Of a stretch of 64,000 nucleotides of DNA, positions 60,237 to 64,000 are shown one piece after another. The DNA is from Gluconacetobacter azotocaptans. Lineage in GTDB: Bacteria > Pseudomonadota > Alphaproteobacteria > Acetobacterales > Acetobacteraceae. Below the pieces are notes generated by a model. It was not told the DNA's origin. It did not search any database and saw only the letters and a list, made by a program, of their open reading frames with translations. Both the position numbers and the translations under genes were made by a program. Location of the stretch: NCBI RefSeq assembly GCF_014174355.1, contig NZ_JABEQF010000003.1:310001-374000 (forward strand), in the 5' to 3' direction. Each line of letters opens with the position of its first letter. Position 1 is the first letter of the stretch.

Positions 60237-61483
60237 TGAGCCCCGCGCTGGAGGCTGCGATCGCGGCGATCCGGGCGGGCGGCATGGTGGTTCTGGTCGA
60301 TGACGAGGATCGCGAGAACGAAGGCGACCTGGTCATGGCCGCCGACCTGGTCACGCCGCAGGCGATCAATTTCATGGTCACCCACGGGCGCGGCCTGGTC
60401 TGCCTGCCGCTGGAGGCCGAACAGGTGGACCGCCTGGGCCTGCCGATGATGACGCAGGTGAACACCTGCCCGCGCGAAACCGCGTTCACCGTGTCGATCG
60501 AGGCGCGCGAGGGCGTGGACACCGGCATTTCCGCCGCCGACCGCGCCCGCACCATCCAGGCCGCCGTGGCGGCGGATGCCCGCCCGGCCGACCTGGTGTC
60601 GCCCGGCCATGTCTTTCCGCTGCGCGCCGTCCCCGGCGGCGTGCTGGCGCGCAACGGCCATACCGAGGCGTCGATCGAACTGGCGCGCCTGGCGGGCCGG
60701 GCGCCCTCCGCCGTGATCTGTGAGATCATGAACGAGGACGGATCGATGGCGCGGATGGACGACCTGCGTCCCTATGCCGCGCGCCATGGCCTGCCGATCC
60801 TGTCGATCGCCGAACTGGTCGGCTGGCTGGAACGCCGCGCCGCGACGCCGGCCGACTCCGAAGGACGGATCGAGAAGGTGGCCCAGGCCGCGCTGCCCAG
60901 CAGCTACGGCGGCGAGGACCTGGTGATCCACGCCTTCCGCGCCCCCGACGGGACCGAGCATGTGGCTCTGGTCAAGGGCGATCCGGGCCGGGCCGGCGCG
61001 GTGCCGCTGGTGCGGCTGCATTCCGAATGCGTGACGGGCGACGCGCTGGGCTCGCTGCGCTGCGATTGCGGGGCGCAGCTCCAGACCGCGCTGCACCGCA
61101 TCGGCGCGGCCGACAGCGGCGTGCTGCTGTACCTGCGCGGGCATGAGGGGCGGGGGATCGGCCTTGCGAACAAGATCCGCGCCTATGCCTTGCAGGACAA
61201 GGGGTTCGACACGGTCGACGCCAATCACCGGCTGGGGTTCGAGACCGACGCCCGCGACTGGACGGCGGCGGCGGCGATCCTGCGGGCGCTGGGGGTCCGG
61301 ACGCTGGACCTGATGACCAACAACCCGGCCAAGATCGTGGCGGTGGAACGGCATGGCTTTGCCGTCCGCAGCCGGATCGGGCTGGAAATTCCGCCCAACC
61401 CATTCAACCGCGCCTATCTGGACGCCAAGCGCACGCGCATGGGCCACCAGCTGTGCACCGCCCTGAGCGCGGCGGCCGAATAA
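60221..61483 (+). CDS. ribBA: Bifunctional RibBA (DHBP synthase / GTP cyclohydrolase II)
   Basis: The 420-aa fusion has the DHBP synthase half with VLVDDEDRENEGDLVMAADL and GHVFPLRA, and the GTP cyclohydrolase II half with HSECVTGDALGSLRCDCG (zinc cysteines intact) and LRGHEGRGIGL. Both halves look active. It feeds both branches of riboflavin synthesis. TGGAGA lies 6 bases before the ATG. Confidence 0.96.
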   Translation: MSVSVMSPALEAAIAAIRAGGMVVLVDDEDRENEGDLVMAADLVTPQAINFMVTHGRGLVCLPLEAEQVDRLGLPMMTQVNTCPRETAFTVSIEAREGVDTGISAADRARTIQAAVAADARPADLVSPGHVFPLRAVPGGVLARNGHTEASIELARLAGRAPSAVICEIMNEDGSMARMDDLRPYAARHGLPILSIAELVGWLERRAATPADSEGRIEKVAQAALPSSYGGEDLVIHAFRAPDGTEHVALVKGDPGRAGAVPLVRLHSECVTGDALGSLRCDCGAQLQTALHRIGAADSGVLLYLRGHEGRGIGLANKIRAYALQDKGFDTVDANHRLGFETDARDWTAAAAILRALGVRTLDLMTNNPAKIVAVERHGFAVRSRIGLEIPPNPFNRAYLDAKRTRMGHQLCTALSAAAE

Positions 61484-61504
61484 TAAAATCGGAAAGACCC
61501 TGAC

Positions 61505-61987
61505 ATGAGCACCCATACCCCGTCCCCCGCCCCCGACCTGACGTTCGCGCGCGCGCCCCGCCTGGCGATCGTGGTCAGCCGTTTCAACGAACCCGTGACC
61601 CATGGCCTGCGCGACGGGGCGCTGGAGTGGCTGCGCGAACACGACATCACGGTGGCCGAGGGCGACGTGCTCTATGCCCCCGGGGCCTACGAACTGCCGC
61701 TGCTGGCGCAGACGCTGGCCCGCACCGGCCGCTACGACGGGGTGATCTGCCTGGGCTGCGTCATCAAGGGCGACACGGCGCATTTCGAATTCATCAGCCT
61801 GGGGGCCGCCATGGGGCTGATGCAGGCGTCGCTGGCGACCGAAGTCCCGGTCGCGTTCGGCGTGCTGACCACCTACACCGACGAACAGGCCCGCGTGCGC
61901 TCGGGCGCGGACGAACATAACAAGGGCCGCGAGGCCGCGGCGGCCTGCGTGGAAAGTCTGGCCTTGATACAGAAAATCAAGGGCTGA
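61505..61987 (+). CDS. ribH: Lumazine synthase RibH
   Basis: The 160-aa protein has the lumazine synthase pattern: AIVVSRFNEPVTHGL, PGAYELPLLAQ, and the catalytic His region GDTAHFEFIS. It condenses the pyrimidine and the four-carbon unit before riboflavin synthase. It starts 22 bp after ribBA and ends the rib operon. Confidence 0.96.
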   Translation: MSTHTPSPAPDLTFARAPRLAIVVSRFNEPVTHGLRDGALEWLREHDITVAEGDVLYAPGAYELPLLAQTLARTGRYDGVICLGCVIKGDTAHFEFISLGAAMGLMQASLATEVPVAFGVLTTYTDEQARVRSGADEHNKGREAAAACVESLALIQKIKG

Positions 61988-62051
61988 TACGCTCGACCCG
62001 CGGACCGCCGCCGTCGCCCGGACGGCGACCCGGCTGGCGCGGGGGCATGGG

Positions 62052-63059
62052 ATGAGGCTGGTTACGTTCACGGCCGGGCTGTTCGGCATGGCGCTGACGG
62101 TCTGGCTGCTGTCGCGGTTCGGGTTTCACGCGATCCTGGGACTGGTCGCGCAGGGCGGATGGGGCATCGTAGCGGCCATCCTGTTCCATGCCGTGCAGGT
62201 GCTGCTGGCGGCCGCGTCGTGGCGCACCATCGCGGGGCACGACACCCCGGCGCTGCCGTTGCGCGACTGGATCGCCCTGCGCTGCGTGCGCGAGGGGGTG
62301 AACAATCTGCTGCCGGTGGCCCAGGTGGGGGGTGAAGTCATGTCGGCCCGCCTGCTGGCCCGCCGGGGGGCCGGGCTGCGCCGGGCCGCCGCCGCGACGA
62401 TCTGCGACCTGACGATCGAACTGCTCAGCCAGGTGGTGTTCACGCTGGCCGGCCTGGGCATCCTGCTGGTCCTGGTGAAGCGTTCGGCCCTCACCGACGA
62501 ACTGGTCGAAAGCGCCGGCGTCGCGCTGCTGCTGGGCGCAGTGTTCCTGGGCAGCCAGTGCCTGGGCGCGATCTCGATCGTCGAGGGGCTGCTGATCCGC
62601 ATCGCCGCCCATCTGGGATGGAGCGGCGTGGACGGCATACGCGGCCTGCATGCCGAGATCCTGGGCCTGTACAAGGCGCCCGGCCGGTCGTTGCGCGCCG
62701 GGACACTGCAATTGGCGGGATGGGCGCTGGGCGCGGTCGAGGTCTGCCTGATCCTGCATTTCATGGGCCATGACCGGTCGCTGGCCAGCGGCTTCGTGAT
62801 CGAAAGCGTGGGCCAGGCCGCGAAATCGGCGGGGTTCGCCGTCCCCGGCGCCCTAGGCGTGTCCGAGGGCGGGTTCGTCATCATCGGCAGCCTGTTCGGC
62901 CTACCGCCGGCCGTCTCGATCGGCCTGTCGCTGATCAAGCGCCTGCGCGAGATCGCCTGGGGCCTGCCGTCGCTGGCGGGCTGGCAATGGATGGAAACCC
63001 ATTGGCGGCCTAGCCACAAGGGCAGGCTGGGGCACGGGGTCGGCCTGTCCGGGTCCTGA
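62052..63059 (+). CDS. hpnL: HpnL-type membrane protein (hopanoid locus)
   Basis: The 335-aa protein has about eight membrane helices and belongs to the lysylphosphatidylglycerol synthase-like/UPF0104 type, with REGVNNLLPVAQVGGEVMSA and FVIESVGQAAKSAGFAVPGA, the pattern of HpnL. The next gene is hpnN, which supports this. HpnL is tied to hopanoid metabolism but its precise role is not settled. It is 64 bp after ribH. Confidence 0.78.
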   Translation: MRLVTFTAGLFGMALTVWLLSRFGFHAILGLVAQGGWGIVAAILFHAVQVLLAAASWRTIAGHDTPALPLRDWIALRCVREGVNNLLPVAQVGGEVMSARLLARRGAGLRRAAAATICDLTIELLSQVVFTLAGLGILLVLVKRSALTDELVESAGVALLLGAVFLGSQCLGAISIVEGLLIRIAAHLGWSGVDGIRGLHAEILGLYKAPGRSLRAGTLQLAGWALGAVEVCLILHFMGHDRSLASGFVIESVGQAAKSAGFAVPGALGVSEGGFVIIGSLFGLPPAVSIGLSLIKRLREIAWGLPSLAGWQWMETHWRPSHKGRLGHGVGLSGS

Positions 63060-63344
63060 TCCGGCTTGACCCGCCGGAGGGCATAGCCCTTTGGAAACAC
63101 GTGGCTTTATGAAACGAATGGGATGCAGGGGCCGAGGCCCCTGCCGGGTTTGGGGCGGCGGCCGCCGGGCTGACGGCCGAACATGCGTCTTGCATCCGCA
63201 CCGCATCCTGGGTCAAACGATGCCGCATCGCGCGGTGTCATGCCCGCCGCCATCGCGCCGCCCCCCTTTCCTCAGCCGGCATCCTGCGCCAGTTTTCCTT
63301 CCTTCGTTTCCGCCGTCAGCTTCTCAAGGGCCGAATTACGCATC
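63060..63344. repeat. Stem-loop intergenic repeat, copy 3, in the hpnL-hpnN gap
   Basis: Hairpins include GGAGGGC...GCCCTTT and CAGGGGCC-GA-GGCCCCTG. The order of CTTGACCC, CCCTTTGGAAAC and the second hairpin repeats that of copy 2 on the opposite strand. The rest of the 285-bp gap shows no gene. Confidence 0.6.
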
Positions 63345-64000
63345 ATGCAGTCCCTTCCGATCGGTCGCCTCGTGGCGGTCTGTTCCCATCGCGCCGTGCT
63401 CGTGCTGCTGCTGTTCGTGGTCCTGGTCGGGGGCGCCGTGGCATGCAGCATGAAGCGGCTGGACGTCACGACGGACACCGGCACGATGTTTTCCGCCAGC
63501 CTGCCGTGGAAGAAGCGGTCGAACGAGCTGGCGCGCCTGTTCCCGCAGAACCAAGATCGCCTGGTGGCGGTGATCGACGCCGACCTGCCGGAAGAAGCGC
63601 AGGTGACCGCGCGCGAACTGGCGGACAGGCTGCGCGACGACACGGCGCATTTCCAGTCGGTCGACCTGCCCCAGCAGGACCCGTACCTGGTCCGCAACGG
63701 GCTGATGTTCCTGGACAACAAGACCCTGGCCTCGGTGCTGGACACCACGGTGACGGCGCAGCCCTTCCTGGGCGGGCTGGCGGCCGATCCGTCCGGGCGG
63801 GGGCTGTTCGACGCGCTGTCGCTGATCGCGCTGGGCGTGTCGCAGGGCCAGGCGGACCTCAAGAATTTCCAGCCGGCGCTGAACGCCTTCGCCACCACGC
63901 TGGAGCAGGCGGCCGACGGCCACGCCCAGCCCCTGTCGTGGGAACGGATGCTGGCCAGCGACCTGGCCGACCTGGGCGGGAAATTCCAGTTCGTGGTCAC
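63345..64000 (+). CDS. hpnN: Hopanoid transporter HpnN (5' part)
   Basis: The visible 218 codons begin MQSLPIGRLVAVCSHRAVLV and contain one membrane helix, then a large periplasmic domain with KRLDVTTDTGTMFSASLPW and LARLFPQNQDRLVAVIDA. This is the start of the HpnN RND-type hopanoid exporter, normally about 870 aa. The frame stays open to the window edge. No start-site RBS is obvious. Confidence 0.88.
   Translation, partial: MQSLPIGRLVAVCSHRAVLVLLLFVVLVGGAVACSMKRLDVTTDTGTMFSASLPWKKRSNELARLFPQNQDRLVAVIDADLPEEAQVTARELADRLRDDTAHFQSVDLPQQDPYLVRNGLMFLDNKTLASVLDTTVTAQPFLGGLAADPSGRGLFDALSLIALGVSQGQADLKNFQPALNAFATTLEQAADGHAQPLSWERMLASDLADLGGKFQFVV

Noticed and set aside
1-64000. CRISPR arrays
   Set aside because: No regularly spaced short direct repeats with unique spacers; the only tandem repeats found are coding, in fliK and cheA.

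Overview
The window is high-GC alphaproteobacterial chromosome, most likely from an acetic acid bacterium (Acetobacteraceae, Gluconacetobacter-like). The grounds are alphaproteobacterial flagellar genes (FlaF, a MotE-like protein, DUF1217 and DUF6468 proteins, a rod-only FlgJ, a CtrA-type regulator), hopanoid genes (hpnL, hpnN), and stem-loop repeats of a kind I associate with this family. The genus cannot be fixed from sequence alone.

Positions 1-53.7 kb are one near-complete flagellum and chemotaxis locus. From left to right: motE-like and flaF (+); then a long minus-strand series read right to left, consisting of MCP-STAS-cheY-cheA-cheW-cheR-cheB-cheY2-cheD-cheT-like, a DUF1217 gene, fliI-fliJ, a glycosyltransferase, motB-motA, fliK-flgD, fliE, fliQ-fliR-flhB and flgE. 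flhA lies upstream of the MCP and diverges from a CtrA-like regulator whose receiver has lost its phosphorylation residues. Next come flgI-flgJ-flgN (-), a lytic transglycosylase (+), two near-identical TPR-glycosyltransferases (-), flgB-flgC (+), flagellin (-), fliL-fliM-DUF6468 (-), a lipoprotein and a GT25 glycosyltransferase (-), flgF-flgK-flgL (-), flgG-flgA-flgH (+), and fliF-fliG-fliH-fliN-fliO-fliP (-). Basal body, export gate, ATPase complex, C-ring, hook, junction, filament, stator and a full adaptation and phospho-relay set are present. flbT, fliD, fliS, fliX and flgM were not found.

The most unusual parts are: (i) a small protein with a CheZ-type DxxxQ motif after cheD, whose C-terminal EIDLF tail resembles the CheD tail (DIELF) and the FliM CheY-docking motif (EIDSLL); (ii) four glycosyltransferase-like genes among the flagellar genes, two of them a recent tandem duplication with mosaic divergence, suggesting a flagellin or surface glycosylation module; (iii) the non-phosphorylatable CtrA-like regulator; (iv) flgF and flgG on opposite strands.

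From 54.2 kb the content changes to housekeeping genes: tRNA-Arg(ACG), a hotdog thioesterase, a serine beta-lactamase-fold lipoprotein coupled to a sodium:solute symporter, an entericidin-like lipoprotein, an FMN riboswitch followed by ribD-ribE-ribBA-ribH, then hpnL and the 5' part of hpnN, which runs off the right edge. Stem-loop repeats of one family occur at about 6.46, 58.05 and 63.07 kb, and a 135-bp MITE-like element lies at 15.28 kb.
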